Shown one piece after another: positions 44,219 to 52,407 of a DNA stretch of 64,000 nucleotides. The notes under the pieces were generated by a model, which was not told the origin of the DNA, did not search any database, and worked only from the letters and a program-made list of their open reading frames with translations. Origin of the DNA: a bacterium 0.1xD8-71 (GTDB lineage: Bacteria > Bacillota > Clostridia > Lachnospirales > Lachnospiraceae); contig RAYR01000004.1 of NCBI GenBank assembly GCA_003612405.1, forward strand, positions 62,001-126,000. The letters run 5' to 3'. How positions within the stretch are numbered: the first letter of the stretch is position 1; each line of letters begins with the position of its first letter. A program made the translations under genes and the position numbers.

Positions 44219-45445
44219 TTATTTGATAATTTCAGTTACACGAATACCAAAACTTTCTTCAATCACTACTACTTCACCTTTTGCCACAAACTTGCCATTC
44301 ACTAAGACATCGATTGGCTCTCCGGCAATTTTATCCAGTTCAATGATCGTTCCTGGTGCAAAATCCAGAATATCCGAAATGGATTTGGAAGTTCTTCCCA
44401 GCTCTACCGTTACTTCCAGCGGTACATCTTTGATCAATTCGATGTTCTCCTGACTCTGCATCGGATTAAAATCGCTGGAGAAATTCTGGAACTGAACTGG
44501 CTGTATATTCATGTTAGGCTGCATCTGCATCTGCGGCATCATCTGCATCTGTGGCATCATTTGCATCTGCGGCATCATCTGCATCTGTGGCATTGCCATT
44601 TGCTGCATCCCCATCTGTCCCATATCCATCTGGGGTGCAGCCATCTGCGGCTGCATGGCCGGTGCTGGCTGTGGCGCAGGTGCTGGAGCCGGAGCCGGTT
44701 CTGGCGCCGGCGCAGCAGGTGCATCGCCGCCCTGACTGTCAACAAATGTATTGTATATTTCTTTTGCAAAATCTATCGGATACAACTGCATAATAGATGA
44801 ATCTACCAGATCATCAATCTGCATACGGAAAGCAATCTTGACAAATGTGCCTTCCAGAAAAGGTGCTATATCGCCACCGGACTTGAAAGCAGTCAGATCA
44901 ACCAGGCTGGCTTCCGGCGGACTGATATCAATCATCTTGCCAAGCATCGTGGAAAGAGATGTGGCCGATGAACCCATCATCTGGTTCATAGCCTCGGAAA
45001 TCGCGCTCAGATGCAGTTCTCCCAATTCTCCATCCGTATTACTGCCATCACCACCCATCATCAAATCCGTGATGACTTTTACATCGTGTTCCTTTAATAC
45101 CAGAATATTGGAACCATCAAGACCCTGTGTATACTTAATCTGAATAAATACGCATGGCTTTTCATATTCATCCAGCACATTCTTCCACACTGCCATCTTA
45201 ACAGTCGGCGTAGTTATATTTACCTTGCGGTTTACAATGGAGAACAATGTAGTGGCTGAAGATCCCATGCTGATATTAGCAACTTCACCAATGGCATCTT
45301 TTTCACTCTCTGTAAGAAGAGACTCATCCGGTTCCAAAGTGCCTGACGCCGTCGTCTCATCCACTGCTGCATCTCCATCATCGGCTGGTGCATCCATGCC
45401 GGTCAAGAGTGCATTTATTTCATCCTGTGATAACATTCCATCCAT
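44219..45445 (-). CDS. fliY: Flagellar motor switch phosphatase FliY (CheC-like plus FliN domain)
   Basis: 408 residues. N-terminal CheY-P-binding peptide MLSQDEINALLTG; CheC-like domain with two E...N phosphatase sites, IGEVANISMGSSATTL (~55) and ISEAMNQMMGSSATSL (~150); then a Pro/Ala and Met/Gln-rich linker (~245-315) with four PQMQM units; and a C-terminal FliN/SpoA domain (KDVPLEVTVELGRTSKSI...). Both a C-ring component and a CheY-P phosphatase, as in B. subtilis. The Met-rich linker is encoded by an 18-bp tandem repeat. Confidence 0.95.
   Translation of the reverse strand: MDGMLSQDEINALLTGMDAPADDGDAAVDETTASGTLEPDESLLTESEKDAIGEVANISMGSSATTLFSIVNRKVNITTPTVKMAVWKNVLDEYEKPCVFIQIKYTQGLDGSNILVLKEHDVKVITDLMMGGDGSNTDGELGELHLSAISEAMNQMMGSSATSLSTMLGKMIDISPPEASLVDLTAFKSGGDIAPFLEGTFVKIAFRMQIDDLVDSSIMQLYPIDFAKEIYNTFVDSQGGDAPAAPAPEPAPAPAPAPQPAPAMQPQMAAPQMDMGQMGMQQMAMPQMQMMPQMQMMPQMQMMPQMQMQPNMNIQPVQFQNFSSDFNPMQSQENIELIKDVPLEVTVELGRTSKSISDILDFAPGTIIELDKIAGEPIDVLVNGKFVAKGEVVVIEESFGIRVTEIIK
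44527..44593. repeat. 18-bp tandem repeat coding the Met/Gln-rich linker of FliY
   Basis: Plus-strand unit GCATCTGCGGCATCATCT recurs at 44527, 44545, 44563 and partly at 44581 with one- or two-base changes. Coding strand gives repeated P-Q-M-Q-M-M. The length is likely to vary by slippage. Confidence 0.85.
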
Positions 45446-45449
45446 GCTT

Positions 45450-46430
45450 CTATTCCCCCTCTCTGATTACCGATGTGACCCTCACAGCATTTCTGTCTTT
45501 GCTGGTACCCGGCAATGCGGTAAACTTCTTAATATTGCCCACATATACCTTGAGATCCTGCTCTACCTCGGTATCTAATCGTATGATATCTCCGACTTGC
45601 AGATTGACAAAATCGGTGACCGATATATTTGTCTTGCCAAGTACTGCTTTGACCGGAACATCCACTCTCTTGATCAGAGCTCCGATATACTCCTCGAAGT
45701 CCTCTTCGTTCTGTTCCTGCATGTTAGCATACCAGAACTTCGTATTGAGCTTATCCATGACACTCTCCAACGTGAAGAAGGGGAGACATACATTCATGAA
45801 GCCTTCAACTTCGCCTATCTTTACATTTAATGTTACAATTGCAATCATATCGTTGGGTGCAATAATCTGTGCGAACTGGGAATTTGTCTCTATCCTCTCC
45901 ATCATTGGATTGATATCAACCACATTCTTCCATGGTTCCCTCATAAGCTGCATGCACACCACCATCATTTTCTCTATGATCGTCATTTCTATTTCCGTGT
46001 AATCCCGGTTCTTCTCCAATGGATCACCGGCGCCGCCCAACATCCTGTCTATCATCGCAAACCCAAGCTGAGCCGCTAATTCTATCAATATCGTACCGCC
46101 AAGGGGCTGAAAATTCACGATACCAAGAATAACCGGATTGGAAAGGGCGTTGCTGAACTCCGAGAAAATAACTGTCTCGGAACTGGCCACGGACACCTGT
46201 ACATTTTTTCTTAAATATACCGGCAGACTCGTGGAAAGCAGCCGTCCATAATGTTCATATATAATTTCCAATGTACGCAGATGCTCTTTGGAGAACTTTG
46301 TAGGACGTTTAAAGTCATAGTTCTTCACCTGTTTATCATTGGCATCATTCATATCCTCTGCATCTAATTCACCGCTGCTTAATGCGGCAAGCAGATTATC
46401 AATCTCATTTTGAGATAGTACCTCACCCAC
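45450..46430 (-). CDS. fliM: Flagellar motor switch protein FliM
   Basis: 326 residues, GTG start after AGGAGGTGA. N-terminal CheY-P docking helix LSQNEIDNLLAAL, middle CheC-like domain with the GGxG-type torque segment MIDRMLGGAGDP (FliG-binding), and a C-terminal SpoA/FliN-like domain. Full length. Confidence 0.97.
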   Translation of the reverse strand: MGEVLSQNEIDNLLAALSSGELDAEDMNDANDKQVKNYDFKRPTKFSKEHLRTLEIIYEHYGRLLSTSLPVYLRKNVQVSVASSETVIFSEFSNALSNPVILGIVNFQPLGGTILIELAAQLGFAMIDRMLGGAGDPLEKNRDYTEIEMTIIEKMMVVCMQLMREPWKNVVDINPMMERIETNSQFAQIIAPNDMIAIVTLNVKIGEVEGFMNVCLPFFTLESVMDKLNTKFWYANMQEQNEEDFEEYIGALIKRVDVPVKAVLGKTNISVTDFVNLQVGDIIRLDTEVEQDLKVYVGNIKKFTALPGTSKDRNAVRVTSVIREGE

Positions 46431-46469
46431 GAAAAGTTCACCTCCTGTGGTACTTATTTGTTCTAAATA

Positions 46470-46988
46470 CTATCCAAACATGATGTCACCGAATGACACG
46501 TTATAGATAAACTGGGAATCGAACATGGTCTGTATTCTTTCAAGTATTTCCTGTTTGATCTGCTCTTGATTGCTTCTGGCCTCTTCCATTGTGTAATTGG
46601 CAAAGACACTGTTAATCTCATCCTTGATCAAACCCTCATGCTTACTGAGGTCAGAGCCATAATCCTTATAGCCATCCGCCTTAATATTGATAGCCAACGT
46701 AATGGAAACGATACAGTAATGATCTTTATCGTCTCCCTCACCCTTTTTAAGCGGAATCGTCATTGGTTCTGCAAACGAATACGTCTCGGTATCCGCCATG
46801 GAAACCATTTCCTCTACTTCTGCCTCCTGATCCGATACCAGTTCCAGATCAAGTGCTGTGGCAATATTATCCACGAGAGCAGCGGTTTTCTTAGAAGCGC
46901 CCGTCACACTGAACATCATTATGGCTGTCAATACTATATTTACGATCAACAGCGCCAGAATAATAATGGAAATCAGATTTTTCTTCAT
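46470..46988 (-). CDS. fliL: Flagellar basal body-associated protein FliL
   Basis: 172 residues. One membrane helix (~6-28, ISIIILALLIVNIVLTAIMMF), a Glu-rich stalk and a FliL domain (YCIVSITLAINIKADG; EINSVFANYTMEE; GDIMFG end). It surrounds or stabilises stators. It is separated from motB by an 87-base gap with a stem-loop. Confidence 0.92.
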   Translation of the reverse strand: MKKNLISIIILALLIVNIVLTAIMMFSVTGASKKTAALVDNIATALDLELVSDQEAEVEEMVSMADTETYSFAEPMTIPLKKGEGDDKDHYCIVSITLAINIKADGYKDYGSDLSKHEGLIKDEINSVFANYTMEEARSNQEQIKQEILERIQTMFDSQFIYNVSFGDIMFG

Positions 46989-47032
46989 AGCCGTACTATT
47001 CTCCTTTTACTCACCTTTTACCTCTATCTAAA

Positions 47033-47064
47033 GTTTACTTGCACAGCAATCTGCTTAAGTAAAC
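47033..47064 (-). promoter_or_regulatory. Stem-loop between motB and fliL
   Basis: GTTTACTT and AAGTAAAC pair perfectly over eight bases with a small inner stem (GCA/TGC). No T tract follows, so an mRNA stability or processing element is more likely than a terminator. Confidence 0.4.
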
Positions 47065-47075
47065 CTGAGAACAGA

Positions 47076-47882
47076 TTAATATGAACTCAGCGAGTTGTAT
47101 ATCTTAATCTCAACTCTTCTGTTCTTGGACCGTCCTTCTGCGGTAGAATTATCCGCCACGGGAAGATACTCTCCCCGCCCGGCATGTTTGATTTTCGCCG
47201 GATCAAGACTTGTAACATCCAACAGATAATTAAACACCGACAACGCACGCCCGGAACTCAATTCATCATTATTAGAATATTTCGCCCCCGACATTGGCAC
47301 ATTATCTGTATGACCCTCAATCTCGATAGTGCCGTCCGCATATCGTTCCAGAATCAGTCCCACCTGATTCAAGACCGGTAATGCCTCATCCTTAAGCAGC
47401 GTACTTCCTGAATCAAAAAGAAGCGCTCCCTTTAATGTAAGCTGTACATACTGGGATGTGAATTCGATGTCAATCATCTCATCCATATCCTTTTCTTCAA
47501 CAGCTTCCTGAATCATCTCGGCAAGTTCTTCAGATTCCTCCATCTGCGCCTCCTCCATCTGTGCCTGTGCATTAGCCACATCCTCGGAGACAATTTCGCC
47601 CTCATCCATCTTACCTGTACTATTAATATATTCATCCAGCTCGTTGAGCTGGCTGACACCGTTACTAATCAAAATACCATCGCCAATTGCCGTAGAACCC
47701 GCAGTAAATACGGAAAAGGTCTGGTTAAAAGATGCCACCACTTTCTCCCATTTCTCTGCATCAACGGTAGACATGGAAAAAAGCAACACAAAGAAGCAAA
47801 GCAACAGATTCATCAGATCCGCAAACGTGGACTGCCACGCCGGGGCGCCTTTCGGCGGCTCATCCGGTTTTCTGTTAGCCAT
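47076..47882 (-). CDS. motB: Flagellar stator protein MotB
   Basis: 268 residues. One membrane helix with the proton-carrying Asp22 in TFADLMNLLLCFFVLLFS, a plug/linker region rich in Glu and Met, and a C-terminal OmpA-like peptidoglycan-binding domain (IEIEGHTDNVPM, SSGRALSVFNYL, GRGEYLPVADN). Overlaps motA by eight bases. The Asp rather than Na+-type pattern suggests proton use, but this is not decisive. Confidence 0.95.
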   Translation of the reverse strand: MANRKPDEPPKGAPAWQSTFADLMNLLLCFFVLLFSMSTVDAEKWEKVVASFNQTFSVFTAGSTAIGDGILISNGVSQLNELDEYINSTGKMDEGEIVSEDVANAQAQMEEAQMEESEELAEMIQEAVEEKDMDEMIDIEFTSQYVQLTLKGALLFDSGSTLLKDEALPVLNQVGLILERYADGTIEIEGHTDNVPMSGAKYSNNDELSSGRALSVFNYLLDVTSLDPAKIKHAGRGEYLPVADNSTAEGRSKNRRVEIKIYNSLSSY

Positions 47883-48684
47883 TCATCTCACCTCCGCCTT
47901 CTTCTTCCGTAGAACCTCTATCCGCAGGTGCCAGGAAGGATTTCAGCTTCTCCTCAATCACTCGAGGGTTCTCACCTGCCTGAATGGATAAAAGGCCTTC
48001 TATCTCAATCTCCTTGACCATCATCTCATCCGCGTTTTTGGACTTTAACTTACTGGCCACAGGCGCACATATCCAGTTTGCAAGTATTGAACCATATAAG
48101 GTGGTGATCAATGCGACTGCCATGGACGGACCGATAGCAGACGGATCATCCATCTTTTTCAACATGTTAATCAGACCGATCAGGGTACCGATCATACCCC
48201 AGGCAGGACCCATTGCACCCAGGTTCTCCCAGAATCCAATCTTATCCTTATGTCTGCCCTCCACGCTGACAAGTTCTGTCTCCATGATGGCACGCACCAG
48301 TTCCGGATCCGTACCGTCTACAATCAAAAGGATTCCTTTCTTTAAGAACTCATCATCTATATCACTGGCAGCTTCCTCCAAAGAAAGCAGGCCTTCCTTA
48401 CGGGCCACATTAGACAACTCAATAATTTTCTTAATCACATCGGGAACATTCATTGCCGACATTTTAAAAATCAGCATGATGCTTTTCAGACCGGCAAGAT
48501 AATTCGGCAGCGTATAGCTGGCAAGAATACAACTGAAAGAACCTCCGAAAGTAATCAGTATAGACGGAACATCGACAAAACTAAACAGATTCGAGACTAC
48601 AATACCTGCGTCTTTGTCAAATACAATACCGAAAATAACCAATATCATACACAATACTAATCCCAGAATCGAAGCTATATCCAT
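47875..48684 (-). CDS. motA: Flagellar stator protein MotA
   Basis: 269 residues with four membrane helices (starting at 5, 33, ~150 and ~185), a large cytoplasmic loop that contacts FliG, and PAWGMIGTLIGLINMLKK, the conserved third-helix signature. Forms the ion channel with MotB. Confidence 0.96.
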   Translation of the reverse strand: MDIASILGLVLCMILVIFGIVFDKDAGIVVSNLFSFVDVPSILITFGGSFSCILASYTLPNYLAGLKSIMLIFKMSAMNVPDVIKKIIELSNVARKEGLLSLEEAASDIDDEFLKKGILLIVDGTDPELVRAIMETELVSVEGRHKDKIGFWENLGAMGPAWGMIGTLIGLINMLKKMDDPSAIGPSMAVALITTLYGSILANWICAPVASKLKSKNADEMMVKEIEIEGLLSIQAGENPRVIEEKLKSFLAPADRGSTEEEGGGEMNG

Positions 48685-48705
48685 ATGTACACACCCACTT
48701 TTACA

Positions 48706-48891
48706 CTAGTCTGCAAAAATATCCTTTCTATACGATTTTACTAAATTTTTCACTTCTTGTCTACTTTCTTTTACAATTATTTTCCGGCCGGTTGTAAAAG
48801 ATAACACCGTGTCGGGCGTTTCTTCCACAAGCTCCAAAAGATCCGGATTTATTAATACTTTCACGCCGTTGATCTTCGTTACTTCTACCAT
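48706..48891 (-). CDS. flbD: FlbD/SwrD family flagellar protein
   Basis: 61 residues: EVTKINGVKVLINPDLLELVEE, split EVTKINGVKVLINPDL and ELVEETPDTVLSF, then TTGRKIIVKES. This is the whole family domain. In B. subtilis the homologue SwrD raises motor power by supporting MotA/MotB, in agreement with its place just before motA. AGGAG lies six bases before the ATG. Confidence 0.93.
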   Translation of the reverse strand: MVEVTKINGVKVLINPDLLELVEETPDTVLSFTTGRKIIVKESRQEVKNLVKSYRKDIFAD

Positions 48892-48964
48892 CGCACGCTC
48901 CTACATCCGTCATAAAGTTTTTCCATTTTTTCTTTCAGAATATCTGATAACATGGAACTTTATT

Positions 48965-48993
48965 ATTCTATCACACATCTACAAAAACTGCAA
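48965..48993 (-). promoter_or_regulatory. Internal sigma-A promoter before flbD-motAB
   Basis: Minus strand TTGCAG (48988-48993), exactly 17 bases, TAGAAT (48965-48970), just after the flgE terminator. It would drive flbD, motA, motB and the downstream switch, export and chemotaxis genes. Confidence 0.65.
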
Positions 48994-48999
48994 AAGAAT

Positions 49000-49036
49000 T
49001 TTAAAAGAGGAACTCTCTTTCCAGAAAGTTCCTCTC
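49000..49036 (-). terminator. Terminator after flgE
   Basis: Minus strand AGAGGAACT / AGTTCCTCT form a nine-base-pair stem with a 12-base loop, followed by TTTTAAAATTCTTTT, 17 bases after the flgE stop. It divides the flagellar locus into two main transcription units. Confidence 0.75.
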
Positions 49037-49052
49037 GACTTATTTCACACTA

Positions 49053-51098
49053 TTATCTCTTCAAGTTCACAAGCTCTTCCAGCAAAGAGTCCGAAGTCGT
49101 GATAATACGGCTGTTTGCCTGGAAACCACGCTGTGTGGTGATCATCTCCGTAAACTCTGCGGACAGGTCTACATTACTCATCTCCAATACGCCGGACTCC
49201 ATGCTACCGCCGTCCGCTGTAATATCGGAACCTGTACCATCGAATTCACCGGAGTTCGAGGTTGCAGAATACAGGTTGTTACCTGCCTTGGCAAGACCGG
49301 ACGCATTGGCAAAGTTTGCCACCGCAATCTGTCCCAGCAGTTTGGAAATACCATTGTCATAAGAAGCGGTAATCTTACCGTCCTGGCCTACCTCAATCCC
49401 AATCAGCTCACCATATTTTCTGCCCGCTCCCGTATTGGCCTCATCACCGGCACCCGGGTCAAGACCAATGGTAGATACTTTACCGTTACCAAGCATTGTG
49501 GAAGCAGAAAAATCAATATCAATATTGGAAAAATGTGTCAAACTTATAGTATCGCCTGTGAGGGTCGAAGCCGTCGGGTTGAAAGTCATTGTCGCACTCT
49601 TACTGCCCTGGGTCCCAATATAGAGGAATTTACCATTATCTGTATCATACTCTAAGGGGAAGCCGGTCTTAATGGTGGTAGCCGTAATCTGTGCCCGGCC
49701 GTCCGGTCCTACATAATCAAGGGTATAGGTAGTGCCGTCTTTATCTTCTACATTATAGACATATTTCAGAATGTCTTTCTCGTCCGTATAGGTACTTTCA
49801 AAATTATCTCCCTTACGAGTGGCCACCGTCAATGCCTTACATTCCGCATCAATGTCTAATGTGACACTTCCATCCGCTCCCACATTGATGGTATTCAGTT
49901 TCACATTCTCCAGACCTTTCATCGACTTAAGCGCATCACCCCAGGCTGCCACATCTGTCGGATTCAGTTTTTTGGACACCTTCTTATCGGGTGTGGCATC
50001 GGCAGGCGCATTGGTGTCCTTGGTCCAATAAGCCCCATCATAATAAATCAGATTATAAGGATCTCCCTCTAGGTCATTCTTGGACAAGGTCAAGGAAGTA
50101 TTCACCTTATAAGTGGTGGTGCCATCTACTACAGTGGCTGCACCATCCGCCGGTGTCTTTAACTTGATATTCTTATCTCCCGCCGCTTTTAAGAGTGCAT
50201 TGCTGCCGATATCAAGCACCTCGGAGATAGGGAAAGTAACCGAAAATACATTGTCCGTTGTTCCATTACCATTCTCAACCTTTGCATTATCCGCCGGCGA
50301 ATACACCATCGTACTGATATCCGTGGAATTACCGCCAAAGCTTGCAATCTGATTGATATTCTCCAGCCCGTACTTCTTCACCAGAGACACTTTATCTTCA
50401 TCAATGATGTCATCCAGTCTCACACGGTACTTGCCTTCCGCACCGTCGCTGTGGATGCTGAGTTTTGCCGTATAAGTATAGCCCAGATTATCATTGAAAG
50501 CAAGCGTTATGGATCTGCCTGCCGGACTGTGTACATTGGTATCATTCTTATCCAGAATACCTGATGCATATGCTCTGGTAGTAGACTCCGCGCCAACTGT
50601 CAGATTATCTTTGTTCATCACCTGAAGTGCAGATACCACATCCGGCCTGATGTCGCCGGTAGCAGGATCCACCTGCCAGCCCATTACCTTATAACCGGTA
50701 CTCGCCATAACCAGATTGCCGGCACCGTCAATGGTGAAGGCACCGTCTCTGGTAAAGAAATTCTGGGTACCATTGTTTACAATAAAGAAAGACTCACCCG
50801 TGATCATGATATCAAAAGGATTATTGGTGGACTGTGCGGATCCCTGTCTGGTAATCGCCGTGGAGATTGCCGCTGTCTTGGAACCAAGACCAATCTGTCT
50901 GGGGTTCGTACCGCCTCGTCCGGTTGCCGCATTGGCACCGGTTGCCGCTTGTGTCTGCTGATATAATAAGTCGCTGAATACCATGGTCTGTGCTTTGTAC
51001 GCCGTGGTGTTAACGTTAGCAATATTGTTACCGATAACGTCCATTCTTGTCTGATGTGTCTTAAGACCTGCCACACCAGAGAACAATGATCTCATCAT
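49053..51098 (-). CDS. flgE: Flagellar hook protein FlgE
   Basis: 681 residues. N-terminal rod/hook signature LFSGVAGLKTHQTRMDVIGNNIANVNT-type block (residues 5-31, key residues NNIANVNT) and C-terminal MSNVDLSAEFTEMITTQRGFQANSR-type block, both forming the inner hook core. The central part (~150-560) is a large variable surface domain, which makes the protein longer than the ~400-residue enterobacterial form. GGAGG is ten bases before the ATG. Confidence 0.95.
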   Translation of the reverse strand: MMRSLFSGVAGLKTHQTRMDVIGNNIANVNTTAYKAQTMVFSDLLYQQTQAATGANAATGRGGTNPRQIGLGSKTAAISTAITRQGSAQSTNNPFDIMITGESFFIVNNGTQNFFTRDGAFTIDGAGNLVMASTGYKVMGWQVDPATGDIRPDVVSALQVMNKDNLTVGAESTTRAYASGILDKNDTNVHSPAGRSITLAFNDNLGYTYTAKLSIHSDGAEGKYRVRLDDIIDEDKVSLVKKYGLENINQIASFGGNSTDISTMVYSPADNAKVENGNGTTDNVFSVTFPISEVLDIGSNALLKAAGDKNIKLKTPADGAATVVDGTTTYKVNTSLTLSKNDLEGDPYNLIYYDGAYWTKDTNAPADATPDKKVSKKLNPTDVAAWGDALKSMKGLENVKLNTINVGADGSVTLDIDAECKALTVATRKGDNFESTYTDEKDILKYVYNVEDKDGTTYTLDYVGPDGRAQITATTIKTGFPLEYDTDNGKFLYIGTQGSKSATMTFNPTASTLTGDTISLTHFSNIDIDFSASTMLGNGKVSTIGLDPGAGDEANTGAGRKYGELIGIEVGQDGKITASYDNGISKLLGQIAVANFANASGLAKAGNNLYSATSNSGEFDGTGSDITADGGSMESGVLEMSNVDLSAEFTEMITTQRGFQANSRIITTSDSLLEELVNLKR

Positions 51099-51181
51099 AA
51101 TGAAATGACCTCCTTATTCTGTTCAAAGAACCGTCCGCCCTATCTGTCAGTCAAGGGCTCTAAGCCTCCGTTAAGGTCCGG

Positions 51182-51586
51182 CTATATGATTACGGCTCCG
51201 TCAATATTTGTAAATACATTTTCATCTGTCTCTGTCTGATTCATCGCGGTGATGACCGTCTGATTAGGCACATTCACGATAAATGCGAGCGAATCTACCA
51301 GGACTAATGATTCGTTGATTCCTTTCGCAGAAGCTTTGGCTGCTCCCAGGTTCAGGCGGTTGACCTGTTCCTTCGTCAGTTCAATATTCCTGTCTGCCAG
51401 CCGGTTGGCCGCGTGCTTGGAAAATCTGACTTCCCCACTCTCCTGTATGCTGCTCTTCTTACCGGATAAAATATCCTGAAAGCTTAAGCCTTCCTGGGTG
51501 AGTGCACTGCCTTTGGGCCTGTTGCCGTTTAAATATTGATCTTGCAGCTGTTCTATGGAAAGGAATGGATTACCTTGAATCTTCAT
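51182..51586 (-). CDS. TIGR02530-type flagellar operon protein
   Basis: 134 residues. SFQDILSGK near 30, then RFSKHAANRLADRNIELTKEQ (split RFSKHAANRLADR and IELTKEQ), SLVLVDSLAFIVNVPNQTVITAM and an end in FTNIDGAVII. This pattern marks a small family found between flgD and flgE in Clostridia and Bacillus. Role unknown; it may assist hook assembly. AAGGAGGA precedes the ATG. Confidence 0.85.
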   Translation of the reverse strand: MKIQGNPFLSIEQLQDQYLNGNRPKGSALTQEGLSFQDILSGKKSSIQESGEVRFSKHAANRLADRNIELTKEQVNRLNLGAAKASAKGINESLVLVDSLAFIVNVPNQTVITAMNQTETDENVFTNIDGAVII

Positions 51587-51624
51587 ATGCTCTCCTCCTT
51601 GAGATAGCTGCCGCTTCCTGCCTG

Positions 51625-52347
51625 TTACTTATCGTCGTCTGTTCCGCCTTCATCAGGATCTTTATCTGAGTCATTATTCGTCTCATCATCCTTTTCGGCC
51701 TCAGCGATTGCCACCAGATCCTTCATCTTCGCTACATACTTAGCCAACGTTCCACCGTGCTCCTCTGTCAGGAAACTCTTCTGGTACTCTGTCATCTCCT
51801 GATAAATCTTATCCAGTTTCTCGACTCTCTCTCTGTCATCGAGTGACAGTTTATCAAGTGCCGGAAGTTTATTGTAGTCATTCAGGAACTCTGCCGCCAG
51901 CTTGTAAGCTTCCAGATATGCAGGATCTGCAACGGTACTCAGATCATCCATCGAGTATAATTCACCATTGATGGAGAGATAAGCCTTACCCTTCTCATAA
52001 TGCACATAGTCCACATTGCCCTGCACATCTGTGGTTCTGCCTGAGCTGTCTGTCACCTTTAACAATACGGTCTGCCCTACCAGGGAAGATGCCCTGAACA
52101 GATCCATAGAAGCACTCATATTCTGCATCTGCTCCAGTTCTGAGAATGTCGCATACTGAGAAATATACTCGGTATTGGAAGTCGGCTCCAGGGGATCCTG
52201 ATATTTCATCTGTGCAACCAGAAGCTGCAGGAACGCATCTTTATCAAGACTGTCGTTGCCTGTTCCTTTCACACTTTTGTGTGCAAGAGACGCCGCCGAA
52301 CTAGACTCTACCAATTTACCGTCCTCGACTTTCTGTACTACTCCCAT
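51625..52347 (-). CDS. flgD: Flagellar hook capping protein FlgD
   Basis: 240 residues. The conserved N-terminal segment SLDKDAFLQLLVAQMKYQDPLEP (key NTEYISQYATFSELEQM follows) defines FlgD. The usual C-terminal Tudor/Fn3-type domain appears reduced: a short beta part (GQTVLLKVTDSSGR) and then a helical, Glu/Lys/Asp-rich tail ending EGGTDDDK. FlgD caps the growing hook and is discarded. Confidence 0.93.
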   Translation of the reverse strand: MGVVQKVEDGKLVESSSAASLAHKSVKGTGNDSLDKDAFLQLLVAQMKYQDPLEPTSNTEYISQYATFSELEQMQNMSASMDLFRASSLVGQTVLLKVTDSSGRTTDVQGNVDYVHYEKGKAYLSINGELYSMDDLSTVADPAYLEAYKLAAEFLNDYNKLPALDKLSLDDRERVEKLDKIYQEMTEYQKSFLTEEHGGTLAKYVAKMKDLVAIAEAEKDDETNNDSDKDPDEGGTDDDK

Positions 52348-52407
52348 ATGTCTTACTCCTTTCTGTGTTATGTTGTTGTTCAGTCTGAACGATTCTGTCC
52401 ATACTGC

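Noticed and set aside
44521-44595. Short direct repeats that could suggest a CRISPR array
   Set aside because: Units are contiguous, without spacers, and in frame within fliY.
48888-48956. 22-codon open frame (MLSDILKEKMEK...) overlapping the flbD start
   Set aside because: No ribosome binding site before its ATG; a leader peptide is possible but unsupported.
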